Program-made: the position numbers and the translations under genes
Source: Clostridiales bacterium
Lineage (GTDB): Bacteria; Bacillota; Clostridia; Lachnospirales; Lachnospiraceae
Reading direction: 5' to 3'
NCBI GenBank assembly: GCA_018365455.1
Contig: JAGZJZ010000078.1
Location: forward strand, 1-26,355
DNA: 26,355 nucleotides
The notes under the pieces: model-generated
Seen by the model: only the letters and a program-made list of their open reading frames with translations
Database searches by the model: none
Told to the model about the DNA's origin: nothing
Shown: one piece after another, positions 1 to 7,728 of the stretch
Position numbering within the stretch: position 1 is the stretch's first letter
Layout: each line of letters opens with the position of its first letter

Positions 1-149
1 GGAAGGTTAGAAAATGCCAGTTCTGCGTTGAGCCTTCCAAACCCCTCTCCTGGTCCGCCCCCTTCTCTTTCCGTACACCACCTCCATCTACAAAGCGTCT
101 TTACTCAGCAAAACCCAAATATAATGTTATTAATAGCCTCATTATAAAG
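1..149 (-). repeat. Left copy of an imperfect inverted repeat of about 150 bp
   Basis: The reverse complement of this stretch matches 26178-26326. The best-matching block (left about 67-126) differs at about 4 of 60 positions. A second conserved block lies at the outer edge (left about 1-29). Between them is a core of about 38 nt that does not match the other copy. Similarity weakens but continues to about position 149 and possibly to 172. The left copy starts at base 1 and may run on outside the window. I recognise no known element. It has no transposase and no clear target-site duplication. The remaining bases up to the regulator stop codon at 225 show nothing I can name. Confidence 0.7.
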
Positions 150-224
150 CGTTTGCTCTATAATCCGCCCTGTCAGTAATTGGAATGGAGATTTTTCAAG
201 TTACAAGGGAAAATAGTTGATGAA

Positions 225-1157
225 TTAACTTTTGTAAATGGCAGCTATATCGCATATTCTGCGTTTCATCTCTGAACGGACATGTAACGGCTCTAAGCAC
301 TCACATTTATCCCCAAAACAGAAAAGAATATGATAATGGTATTCGTTCTCTATGAAAGGAAAACGAACGATAAAATGCTCCTTACCATCCGGGGAAAAGT
401 CTTCATAAGTACAATATTCAAGCACCCTGTCCATGATCGATTTATGAATCCGGAGCTTGATTCTTATTTGCATAGATGCCAGCATATCCGTAAAATCTAA
501 CTGGGGTTTTTGATAATCTCTTGGGGTAAATAATTCCTCCAGCATTTGCAGATTTGATATGCGGGAGAGTCTGAATAAGCGAAAATCATTTCTTTTACGG
601 CAATATCCCTGAAAATACCAATTACTTCCTTTTAATACAAGCTGATAGGGCTCTGCTGTCCGTGCGGTTTTATTTCTGTAGCGGTCTGCGTATTCAAAGG
701 AAAGCAGTTTATTTTCCTGTAGAGCTGTTTTGATAATTTCTAAATAGGGCTGTATGTTCCGGCTGCCCATCCACGGACTTAAGTCTATATGTATTTGATT
801 TGCTTTTAAATCAATGTCTTGCGCTCTGTCGGCAGGGATAAAACTTTTAACTTTTGCAAGAGCATTTACCAGTTCATTCCCCCCGATCATGTTGGAAAGA
901 CTGGAAAGCCCCATGAGGATCGCGGAAAGGTCTGCAGAGGAAAAGACCGTTCTGTCAATCTTGTATTGGGGCATGATTTCAAAACCGCCGCCCACTCCCG
1001 ATGCCCCCCGGACAGGAATACCTGCCATATTGATGGCGTCTATGTCGCGGTAAATTGTGCGTGTCGAAACTTCAAACATTTCTGCTAACTCCTGTGCTCC
1101 TATACGCTTTTTATCAAGGAGTATCATAATAATGCTGACAAGTCTGTCAACTTTCAT
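225..1157 (-). CDS. YafY/DeoR-like transcriptional regulator with WYL domain
   Basis: A 310-aa predicted cytoplasmic DNA-binding regulator. The N-terminal winged helix-turn-helix (about residues 1-60) has the typical run from the VDRLVSIIMILL helix to the STRTIYRDIDAI recognition helix. The middle and C-terminal part holds a WYL domain: SFEYADRY, EPYQLVLKGSNWYFQGY and FRLFRLSRI match the family pattern. WYL domains generally bind small ligands or nucleic acid, and the ligand here cannot be told. I chose the ATG at 1157 because AAAGGCGG lies 8 nt upstream; an ATG six codons earlier (1175) lacks that spacing. The gene is divergent from the isochorismatase-fold hydrolase. The -35 of its consensus promoter lies close to the -10 of that gene, so it probably controls itself, its neighbour, or both. 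This control is inferred from layout only. Confidence 0.9.
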   Translation of the reverse strand: MKVDRLVSIIMILLDKKRIGAQELAEMFEVSTRTIYRDIDAINMAGIPVRGASGVGGGFEIMPQYKIDRTVFSSADLSAILMGLSSLSNMIGGNELVNALAKVKSFIPADRAQDIDLKANQIHIDLSPWMGSRNIQPYLEIIKTALQENKLLSFEYADRYRNKTARTAEPYQLVLKGSNWYFQGYCRKRNDFRLFRLSRISNLQMLEELFTPRDYQKPQLDFTDMLASMQIRIKLRIHKSIMDRVLEYCTYEDFSPDGKEHFIVRFPFIENEYHYHILFCFGDKCECLEPLHVRSEMKRRICDIAAIYKS

Positions 1158-1186
1158 CTTATAGCCGCCTTTCAAAATTTCTTTTC

Positions 1187-1215
1187 ATTATAGATTGCTG
1201 CCATACAGATGTCAA
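1187..1215 (-). promoter_or_regulatory. Sigma-A promoter of the WYL regulator
   Basis: Read on the minus strand, TTGACA (1215-1210) and TATAAT (1192-1187) are both perfect consensus hexamers with exactly 17 bp between them. The start codon at 1157 lies about 30 bp past the -10. Confidence 0.85.
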
Positions 1216-1226
1216 CAATTATAAGG

Positions 1227-1232
1227 TATAAT
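1227..1232 (+). promoter_or_regulatory. Probable -10 box of the isochorismatase-fold gene
   Basis: A perfect TATAAT on the plus strand, 43 bp before the start codon at 1275. The hexamer 17 bp upstream is a poor -35 and abuts the -35 of the divergent promoter, so activation by the neighbouring regulator is possible. That is inference. Confidence 0.45.
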
Positions 1233-1274
1233 GAAAAAGCAAACATATTAATCGATCTATCAGGAGGAAGCACC

Positions 1275-1766
1275 ATGCAGAAAAAAGCATTAGTAATCAT
1301 CGATATCCAGAATGACATAACCAAGAACTACCGGGATGTTATTGGCAATATTAATCAAGCGATTGATTGGGCAGTCAAGAATAATATCCATGTTATTTAT
1401 ATAAGGCATGAAAATTTATCAGACGGCACAAGAACGTTTAAACCGAATACATATGGGGCTGAATTAGCATCGGATTTGAACATGGTGTCAAAACATGTTT
1501 TTACGAAAAGCAAAGGAAATGCATTAAGCTGTGAAGAATTTACAGACTTTATCCAAAATAATGAAATATGTGATTTCTACATAGCAGGAGCAGATGCTGC
1601 CGCCTGTGTTAAATCAACCTGCTACAACTTACGTAAAGCGGATTATGGCGTGCAGGTTCTGTCTGACTGCATTACCAGTTATAATAAAAAGAAGATAGAC
1701 GAGATGCTGTGTTATTATGAAAGTAAAGGGTGTAAAAATATTTGTTTGAATGATCTGTTAAATTAA
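1275..1766 (+). CDS. Isochorismatase-like cysteine hydrolase
   Basis: A 163-aa cytoplasmic alpha/beta hydrolase of the isochorismatase/nicotinamidase superfamily. The expected Asp-Lys-Cys triad is visible: D10 in VIIDIQND, K78 in FTKSKGNAL and C111 in GADAAACVKSTC, which includes the usual non-prolyl bend before the cysteine. The short length suits the small cysteine-hydrolase subgroup rather than nicotinamidase, and no substrate can be assigned. The ATG at 1275 is supported by AGGAGG at 1262-1267; an earlier in-frame start at 1209 has no such site. The gene stands alone, ends in a strong hairpin terminator, and is divergent from a WYL regulator that may respond to its substrate. Confidence 0.88.
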   Translation: MQKKALVIIDIQNDITKNYRDVIGNINQAIDWAVKNNIHVIYIRHENLSDGTRTFKPNTYGAELASDLNMVSKHVFTKSKGNALSCEEFTDFIQNNEICDFYIAGADAAACVKSTCYNLRKADYGVQVLSDCITSYNKKKIDEMLCYYESKGCKNICLNDLLN

Positions 1767-1791
1767 GCTTTTACCATAAGAACCGGACAGT

Positions 1792-1818
1792 ACGGCGGGC
1801 GTCTATGCCCGCCGTTTT
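1792..1818 (+). terminator. Rho-independent terminator after the cysteine hydrolase
   Basis: A perfect 9-bp GC-rich stem (1792-1800 with 1807-1815) with a 6-nt loop, followed by a short T run (1815-1818). It sits 26 nt past the hydrolase stop codon. Confidence 0.85.
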
Positions 1819-1870
1819 ACCCTTAACATAACAATTTTAAAAAGTATAATTTGATACAGAGAGGGAGATG

Positions 1871-1898
1871 ATAAACACGTAAATATAAACACGTAAAT
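1871..1898 (+). repeat. Exact tandem duplication of a 14-bp unit
   Basis: The unit ATAAACACGTAAAT occurs twice with no gap (1871-1884 and 1885-1898). It lies in the leader of the broken YyaL-type gene, just before a TTGACA-like hexamer (1907-1912). It may be a binding site or simple slippage. Confidence 0.75.
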
Positions 1899-1916
1899 AT
1901 CAAATTTTGACAATTA

Positions 1917-1954
1917 GAGAATGTTTCTGTGAGATACGTGCATTCTCTTTTTTT
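1917..1954 (+). terminator. Terminator-like hairpin directly before the YyaL-type gene
   Basis: GAGAATG (1917-1923) pairs perfectly with CATTCTC (1941-1947), and seven T residues follow (1948-1954). The ribosome binding site of the next gene begins at once (AAAGGAGGT, 1956-1964). A terminator this close to a start codon could act as an attenuator, or could simply end upstream transcription. Confidence 0.6.
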
Positions 1955-1970
1955 GAAAGGAGGTGGTCTT

Positions 1971-4015
1971 GTGGACAATCAAAAAAATATACCCAATAGG
2001 TTAATCAAAGAAAAGTCACCATATCTGCTGCAGCATGGGAATAATCCGGTTCAGTGGTATCCGTGGAGTGAGGAAGCCTTTGAGAAAGCAAAGCTTGAGG
2101 ATAAGCCTGTTTTCTTATCTATTGGGTATAGCTGACCTGTCTGCAATGATGTACTTGCCACTGGTGTCATGTGATGGCACATGAATCATTTGAAAATGAT
2201 AAAATTGCAGAGATTTTAAATCAGAATTATATCGCAGTAAAAGTAGACCGGGAGGAAAGACCGGATGTGGACAGCGTCTATATGTCTGTCTGCCAGGCAA
2301 TGACCGGACAGGGAGGCTGGCCGCTGACCATTATTATGACTCCGGAGTGCAAGCCGTTTTTTGCAGGAACATATCTGCCGCCGAAAGCCAGATATGGAAT
2401 GACGGGACTGGATGAATTGCTGAAAATGATTGCTGACAGATGGAAGAACGAGAAAAACCGTCTGCTGCAGGCAGGTGATGAAATCCTGCATTTTTTAAAA
2501 GAGCAGAACAAGGTGGCTCTTCAGGGAGAACCGGATAAAAAATTGGTGAAAGAGGGATTTGCCCAGTTTCTGGAACGGTTTGATCCGAAATATGGCGGAT
2601 TTGGCAGTGCACCAAAGTTTCCCACACCGCATAATTTGTTATTTTTGATGGAATATGGGAAAAAAGAGAAAAAGGAAGAAGCCCTTAAAATGGTGGAAAA
2701 AACCTTGAGCCAGATGTATCGGGGCGGGATTTTTGATCATGTGGGCGGTGGGTTTTCCAGGTATTCCACAGATGAAAAATGGCTGGTACCACATTTTGAG
2801 AAGATGCTCTATGACAATGCTCTTTTGACAATTGCATATCTGGAAGCATATACCATAACGGGCAAAGACCTGTACCTTTTTGTGGCTGAGCGGACTCTGC
2901 AGTATGTAGAGGCAGAGCTTACGGATGAAAAGGGTGGATTTTACTGCGGACAGGATGCAGACAGCGATGGGGTGGAGGGCAGGTACTATGTGTTTGATCC
3001 CGATGAAATAAAAGAATATCTGGGAGATTATGACGGGGAGTATTTTTGCAGCTGGTATGATATTACTTACCATGGAAATTTTGAAGGAAAATCCATTCCA
3101 AACCTGATTGATAATCCCCGTTTTGAAGAAAGAAACAGCCGGATTGCCAAAATCAATCATGCTCTTACCCCCATTCGAAAAAAGCGCGCCAGCCTTCATA
3201 AGGATGACAAGATTTTGCTTTCCTGGAATGGTCTGATGATAGCCGCATTTGCAAAAGCATATGCAGTGACGGGCGAGGAATACTATCTGAAAACTGCTTT
3301 GAAAGCGGAACAGTTTATCACCCAGAAACTGGTGAAAAAAGGAAAGCTCCTGGTACGTTACCGGGATGGAGAATCTGCAGGAGAAGGGAAAATAGATGAC
3401 TATGCATTTTACTGCTATGCACTTCTGATGCTATACCGTGTCACTTACCGGGTTGATTTTCTGGAAAAGGCGCTGTCTTTTGGTAATGATATGACGGATC
3501 AGTTTTTCGATATGGAAAACGGTGGTTTTTATATTTATGCAAGAGACGCCCAGAAGCTGATTGTACGTTCCAAAGAAATTTATGACGGGGCAGTTCCCTC
3601 TGGTAATTCCGTTGCTGCCTTTGTGCTTTACAAATTAGCCCAGTTAACCGGAGAAGAAAAGTGGCAGGAGTTGTTCCACAAACAGATCCGCTTTCTGGCG
3701 GGAAATATTGCAGATTACCCATCTGCATACAGCTTTACCCTGCTGGCGATAATGCAGGTACTGTATCCATCCAGGGAACTGATCTGCCTTGAACCCAACG
3801 AGGAAGAGATAGAAGAACTTCAGCGTCTTGGGGAGCGGGACAGTAATCTTGCCATTGTAGTAAAGACAAAAGAAAATGCCGAGCGACTGAAAAATGCTGC
3901 TCCCTTTACGAAAGCATATGGGATCATACCCGGAAAGCGGCAATTTTATCTGTGTACCCAAAACAGATGCCAGGCACCTGTGGACAGCTTAAAAGCAATA
4001 GTAGATATATTATAA
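1971..4015 (+). pseudogene. YyaL/DUF255 (SPATA20-like) protein, interrupted at the CxxC motif
   Basis: Without a 20-nt insertion at 2133-2152 the frame runs from GTG 1971 to 4015 as a 674-aa protein, close to the usual family length. The GTG has an excellent AAAGGAGGT site 6 nt upstream. The N-terminal thioredoxin-like domain shows the family block KSPYLLQHGNNPVQWYPW and FLSIGYS. After the insertion it resumes with TCHWCHVMAHESFEND, which holds the CxxC motif. The rest is an (alpha/alpha)6-barrel-like region resembling N-acylglucosamine 2-epimerases (GGIFDHVGGGFSRYSTD, WLVPHFEKMLYDNA, LLSWNGLMIAAFA). The insertion adds an in-frame TGA and shifts the frame, so the upstream piece stops after 54 codons. 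Restart at GTG 2171 or ATG 2174 would give a protein without the CxxC. The biochemical role of the family is not settled. Confidence 0.85.
2133..2152 (+). other. 20-nt insertion that splits the YyaL-type gene
   Basis: The family motif S-T-C-H-W-C-H is encoded by AGC (2130-2132), then 20 extra bases, then ACT TGC CAC TGG TGT CAT from 2153. Removing exactly these 20 bases restores the reading frame. The insert begins with TGA in the upstream frame and has a second TGA (2147-2149) in the downstream frame. Its last 18 bases loosely resemble the following motif-coding bases, so it may be a decayed tandem duplication. Confidence 0.85.
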
Positions 4016-4039
4016 ATGGGTACATTTTCCCCACATATC

Positions 4040-4048
4040 TGTTATAAT
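4040..4048 (+). promoter_or_regulatory. Extended -10 promoter of the two-component operon
   Basis: TG (4040-4041), one base, then a perfect TATAAT (4043-4048) forms an extended -10. The -35 region is poor, as is common with extended -10 promoters. The response regulator start is 66 bp downstream. Confidence 0.6.
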
Positions 4049-4114
4049 ATTTCATGAGTGATTTACAGACAGTTTTTTAAGAGACGTACTGACAGCGTTC
4101 ATGGGAGGATCAAT

Positions 4115-4828
4115 ATGAAGTTTTCAATTTTAATTGTAGAGGACGAAACAGATATCCGGGAGATGATAGAGGAAGCACTTACCCAGCCGGAATATACCAT
4201 TTATACAGCCGGAGACGGACAGGAAGCATTGGAATTCTTAAGAGAAAATGATTTTATTGATTTAATCATTCTGGATCTGATGCTTCCCAAAGTAAATGGA
4301 ATGACGGTGCTTAAAAAGGTCCGGGAACGAAATACGGTTCCGATTTTAATTCTATCGGCAAAGGACGGCGAATTTGAAAAGGTGCTGGGACTGGAGTACG
4401 GGGCGGATGATTATATTACAAAACCTTTCTCCGTTATGGAATTACAGGCAAGGGTTAAAGCTTTTCTGCGGCGTACCAGCATTTACCACACGAAAGCTGA
4501 AAATCGTGAATCCAGAATTACCATTGGAGACCTGACCATAGAAACGGAGGATCTGGTGGTAAAAAAAAGAGGAGTTCCCATCAGTCTGACTGCAAAAGAA
4601 TTTGACATATTGAAATTATTTGCCAATCACCCGGAGAAGGTATATACCAAGGTATCCATATACCAGGAGGTTTGGGATGATGAATTTCTGCATGATGATA
4701 ATGTCATCAATGTGACGATTCGCAGACTCCGGGAAAAAATCGAGGATCAGCCATCCGATCCACGATACATAAAAACGGTTTGGGGGATTGGTTATAAACT
4801 GGGAACTCCGGTGGAGGTTGCAAAATGA
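4115..4828 (+). CDS. OmpR/PhoB-family response regulator
   Basis: A 237-aa cytoplasmic transcription factor. The receiver domain (about 1-118) has acidic residues E9 and D10, phospho-acceptor D54 in LIILDLMLP and the conserved lysine in YITKPF. The C-terminal winged helix (about 140-233) shows LTAKEFDILKLFANHPEKV, VIRRLREKIE-like residues and YIKTVWGIGYKL, typical of OmpR-type effectors. I set the start at ATG 4115, just after GGAGGAT (4104-4110); an in-frame extension back to 4058 adds residues unlike the family. Its stop overlaps the kinase start (ATGA), so the pair is translationally coupled. Position before an ABC exporter suggests control of that exporter through the 11-bp repeats at 5787-5802 (inference). 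Confidence 0.93.
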   Translation: MKFSILIVEDETDIREMIEEALTQPEYTIYTAGDGQEALEFLRENDFIDLIILDLMLPKVNGMTVLKKVRERNTVPILILSAKDGEFEKVLGLEYGADDYITKPFSVMELQARVKAFLRRTSIYHTKAENRESRITIGDLTIETEDLVVKKRGVPISLTAKEFDILKLFANHPEKVYTKVSIYQEVWDDEFLHDDNVINVTIRRLREKIEDQPSDPRYIKTVWGIGYKLGTPVEVAK

Positions 4829-5763
4829 CTATCATTTTACTGAGCATTGTTTGTGCTGTTCTGGCTGTTGGATTTCTGATTGTACTAACGAAATATATCA
4901 GCCAGTCCAGGCAGTTACATAAAATAACAGGTGAAATATCGGGCTTTTTGGAAAATGATACCGTGGATACCCTGCTTGCACTTTCCGATGAAAAGGAAAT
5001 ACAGGAGCTGCTGGTTCAGGTAAATGCCCTTTTCGTGCATCAGAGAGAATTGGAAAAGGAACGGAAAAAGCAGGAGGACAGCAACCGTAAAATGCTGGCG
5101 AATATTTCCCATGATCTGAAGACCCCATTGACGGTCATTCTGGGGTATTCGGAAATGATACGGAACCAGGAAGGGATTTCCTTAGATTCCATACAGCAAA
5201 AGGTGGAAAAGATATACCGAAAAACGACAGATGTATTAGAAATGATCAATATCTTTTTTGATCTGGTGAAAATCGAATCGGGTGAACTGGCACTGGAGAT
5301 GCAGACGCTGGATCTGTGCGAAATTGCCAGAAATGAGATACTGAATTATTATGATATGCTCCAGGAAGGCGGATTCCAGGTGGAAATTGATATCCCGGAG
5401 GATGAAATTCCGGTGGATGCAGACAAGCAGGCGGTGAAACGGATATTGGCGAATCTGATACAAAATGCCATAAAATATGGAGCGGACGGCAGATACCTGA
5501 GACTTGGCATCGCACAGAGAGGAGATGATGTACTGATTCAGGTGGAAGACAGGGGCAAAGGAATAATTGAAGACAGCCAGGATAAAATTTTCGAACGCCT
5601 GGTTACCCTGGAGGACTCCCGGAATAAAAAGTATCAGGGCAGCGGTCTGGGCCTGACGATTACAAAACGGCTGGTTGAGGCTATGGGAGGAAATATCAGG
5701 GTAAAAAGCATGCCATTTGTAAAAACGGTATTTACGGTATCGCTGCCCCACTCACATTTTTGA
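4825..5763 (+). CDS. Membrane sensor histidine kinase
   Basis: A 312-aa kinase with one N-terminal membrane segment (about residues 2-23) and no sizeable extracellular domain, so it is likely to sense at or within the membrane or through a partner. A coiled region (about 28-85) leads to the dimerisation domain, with phospho-acceptor H96 in NISHDLKTPLTVILGYSEM. The ATPase domain shows the N box (ANLIQNAIKYG), G1 (DRGKGI) and G2 (GSGLGLTITKRL). The ATG overlaps the regulator stop by 4 nt. Small kinases of this type often sit beside bacitracin- or lantibiotic-responsive ABC exporters, as here, where the next genes encode one. The true signal is unknown. Confidence 0.92.
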   Translation: MTIILLSIVCAVLAVGFLIVLTKYISQSRQLHKITGEISGFLENDTVDTLLALSDEKEIQELLVQVNALFVHQRELEKERKKQEDSNRKMLANISHDLKTPLTVILGYSEMIRNQEGISLDSIQQKVEKIYRKTTDVLEMINIFFDLVKIESGELALEMQTLDLCEIARNEILNYYDMLQEGGFQVEIDIPEDEIPVDADKQAVKRILANLIQNAIKYGADGRYLRLGIAQRGDDVLIQVEDRGKGIIEDSQDKIFERLVTLEDSRNKKYQGSGLGLTITKRLVEAMGGNIRVKSMPFVKTVFTVSLPHSHF

Positions 5764-5786
5764 AAGTAATTCTTTTAAAAGGATTA

Positions 5787-5829
5787 TGTAAGGAATTTGT
5801 AATCAATGGAAAATATATTCCGATATAAT
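5787..5829 (+). promoter_or_regulatory. Regulated promoter of the ABC exporter with 11-bp-spaced repeats
   Basis: TGTAA occurs at 5787-5791 and 5798-5802, exactly 11 bp apart, within TATGTAAGGAA and TTTGTAATCAA. OmpR-type regulators usually bind direct repeats one helical turn apart. A perfect TATAAT lies at 5824-5829. The hexamer 17 bp upstream of it (5801-5806) is a poor -35 and touches the second repeat, as expected for an activated promoter. Use by the adjacent response regulator is inferred. Confidence 0.55.
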
Positions 5830-5942
5830 AACATTCAGATAGAACAAAACCAGGTTATGTAACGAGTACTTGTACATATACCAAAAGAGGGGCGGGAGAA
5901 ATATAAATTTCAAACACGCTTCGGAAAAATGGAGAGGACAAT

Positions 5943-6863
5943 ATGTCGGATATAATTATATTAGAAGATGTAACGAAATCGTATAAGGGAACAGAAGTAG
6001 TAAAAAATGTTTCCATGCGTGTAAAACAGGGAGAAATTTATGGGTTTTTAGGACCAAATGGTGCCGGAAAAACAACCATTATGAAAATGATTCTGAATCT
6101 GGCAAAACCCGATATGGGAAACATCCGGGTCTGCGGTGAAGTCATACTAAAGGACTCTTACGAGTATTTGAGAAATATCGGAAGCATTATTGAATATCCG
6201 GTATTCTATGAAAAGCTGACCGCATGGAAGAACCTGAAGCTGCACTGCAATTATATGGGATTTTATGACAAGAAAAGAATCCGGGAAGTACTGGATATGG
6301 TGGATTTAAAAGGGATAGAGAACAAACCCGTGGGAGAGTTTTCCCTGGGGATGAAGCAGCGTCTGGGGATTGCAAGGGCTATGATTACGAATCCAAAGCT
6401 ATTAATCCTGGATGAGCCGATTAACGGTCTGGATCCCATTGGTATTAAGCAGATCAGGCAGCTTTTAGTGAAATTAAAGGCATCCTATGGAACCACTATA
6501 TTGATTTCCAGCCATATTATTGCGGAGATTGAGCAGCTTGCGGACACCATTGGGGTGATTGATAAGGGAATTCTTACCAAAGAGGTATCCATGTCGGAGA
6601 TCCAGCACGATTCCTTACAATATCTGGAGATCGAAGTAAATGATATCCACAGGGCAGCTACCATTCTGGACAATGCCTTTGATCATTTGAATTTTAAAAT
6701 TATTTCAGATAACAGGCTCAGAATCTATGATACTGACTTACAGGCAGAGATCAGCAAGGAGCTTGTCATGTCAGGCGTGGGTATTCTGAATATGATCTAT
6801 AAGAATGATACGCTGGAAGATTATTTTATTCACACAATTATGGGAGGACAAGAAAATGATTAA
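5943..6863 (+). CDS. ABC transporter ATP-binding protein, BcrA/LanF-like
   Basis: A 306-aa ATPase on the inner face of the membrane, probably powering export of or resistance to a peptide antibiotic. Visible motifs are Walker A GPNGAGKTT (37-45), signature FSLGMKQR (133-140), Walker B LLILDEP (153-159) and the H switch in ISSHIIAEIEQLAD. The Q loop glutamine is replaced by glutamate, E84 in SIIEYPVFYEKLT. This E-loop is known from lantibiotic self-protection transporters of the LanF type and supports that family. The C-terminal domain after about residue 220 is typical of BcrA-like proteins. GGAGAGG lies before the ATG. It overlaps the permease gene by 8 nt and follows a two-component system that probably controls it. 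Confidence 0.92.
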   Translation: MSDIIILEDVTKSYKGTEVVKNVSMRVKQGEIYGFLGPNGAGKTTIMKMILNLAKPDMGNIRVCGEVILKDSYEYLRNIGSIIEYPVFYEKLTAWKNLKLHCNYMGFYDKKRIREVLDMVDLKGIENKPVGEFSLGMKQRLGIARAMITNPKLLILDEPINGLDPIGIKQIRQLLVKLKASYGTTILISSHIIAEIEQLADTIGVIDKGILTKEVSMSEIQHDSLQYLEIEVNDIHRAATILDNAFDHLNFKIISDNRLRIYDTDLQAEISKELVMSGVGILNMIYKNDTLEDYFIHTIMGGQEND

Positions 6864-7560
6864 GCTGATAAAACTGGAATTTGAAAAAGAAAAGATGGGC
6901 GGGAGCCTGTTAGCCAGCGTGATTATCTTAATCAGCTGCATATTGCTTGCACTGTTGGGCAGCATACTGGAAGAGGAAGCAAGTATCGGAAGTGCAGAGG
7001 ACCTCCTTATGTTCGGATCCTTAATTTTACGCGTATGTTTTGGAATCTTTGCAGGGGTTCTGATCTCAAAACTGATCATTGCAGAATTTCGCAATAAGAC
7101 TATAAATACCTTGTTTACGTATCCCGTATCCAGGAAAAAAATAATAGCCAGCAAGCTTTTGATCGTATTTACCTGTACTTTTATTGTGATTGTACTAGCT
7201 GATCTTTTATTTGGCACGTCCCTTTTTCTGATCAATCTCTTTCTGCCGCTGACGCCGGATAAAATTCTGATGTCCACCGTGATTGGACGGATTCCGGATA
7301 TATTATTCGGGGCATTTATGACTGCGGGACTAAGCCTGGTTTCCTTATATTTTGGAATGAAGAAAAAATCCACATCCTCCACCATTGTGGCGGCAGTAGT
7401 CATTAATATTCTGATCAATTCCAATATTAATGTCACGGGAGGAAGCAGTGGAATCAATGCGAACCTGTTTATGATTCCCATTGTCCCCATTCTGTTTTGT
7501 CTGGCGGGGATTGCAATTGCTTATCTCTCTTACCGGGATATAGAAAAAATGGATTTATAA
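6856..7560 (+). CDS. ABC-2 type permease, BcrB/LanE-like
   Basis: A 234-aa integral membrane protein with about six hydrophobic segments (near 18-36, 50-72, 100-130, 145-170, 177-200 and 205-225). The MIKLIKLEFEKEKM start is typical of BcrB/LanE/LanG permeases. The ATG at 6856 follows GGGAGG (6842-6847) and overlaps the end of the ATPase gene; an in-frame upstream ATG at 6805 would lie deep inside the ATPase gene and lacks a site. Only one permease is present, whereas lantibiotic immunity systems often have two (LanE and LanG). A homodimer, as in bacitracin BcrAB-type pumps, would explain this (inference). Confidence 0.9.
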   Translation: MIKLIKLEFEKEKMGGSLLASVIILISCILLALLGSILEEEASIGSAEDLLMFGSLILRVCFGIFAGVLISKLIIAEFRNKTINTLFTYPVSRKKIIASKLLIVFTCTFIVIVLADLLFGTSLFLINLFLPLTPDKILMSTVIGRIPDILFGAFMTAGLSLVSLYFGMKKKSTSSTIVAAVVINILINSNINVTGGSSGINANLFMIPIVPILFCLAGIAIAYLSYRDIEKMDL

Positions 7561-7572
7561 TACAATAAAATG

Positions 7573-7610
7573 CAGGCAGTCGTCAGATTTAGACGGCTGC
7601 CTGTTTTTTT
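7573..7610 (+). terminator. Rho-independent terminator of the ABC exporter operon
   Basis: A 12-bp stem with one G-U pair (7573-7584 and 7592-7603), a 7-nt loop and seven T residues (7604-7610). It separates the exporter from the kdp operon. Confidence 0.92.
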
Positions 7611-7616
7611 GCGTTG

Positions 7617-7699
7617 ATTTTAATGCCATTTTAATGCGAACACGGATATAGTTTAACACCACTTTTAACCGATACATGTTAGGATGTTATCAGTTTAAC
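7617..7699 (+). promoter_or_regulatory. Phased direct repeats in the kdp promoter region
   Basis: ATTTTAATGC occurs exactly twice, at 7617-7626 and 7628-7637, with an 11-bp period. A related TTTAAC motif follows at 7652-7657, 7664-7669 and 7694-7699, and the 8-mer AGTTTAAC is exactly repeated at 7650-7657 and 7692-7699. Helically phased AT-rich repeats of this kind suit an OmpR/KdpE/PhoP-type regulator. No clear consensus -35/-10 pair was found, which fits an activated promoter. No kdpE lies nearby, so the regulator must act from elsewhere. Confidence 0.5.
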
Positions 7700-7728
7700 A
7701 GCTCAGAGAAAAGAAGGAGGAGAAAAAG

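Noticed and set aside
2133..2135. TGA as selenocysteine in the YyaL-type gene
   Set aside because: Reading through gives no match to the family; the frame is wrong after the TGA, and a 20-nt deletion restores the motif without recoding.
7611..7728. c-di-AMP (ydaO) riboswitch before kdp
   Set aside because: The gap is only about 118 nt and lacks the conserved riboswitch core; the visible structure is direct repeats.
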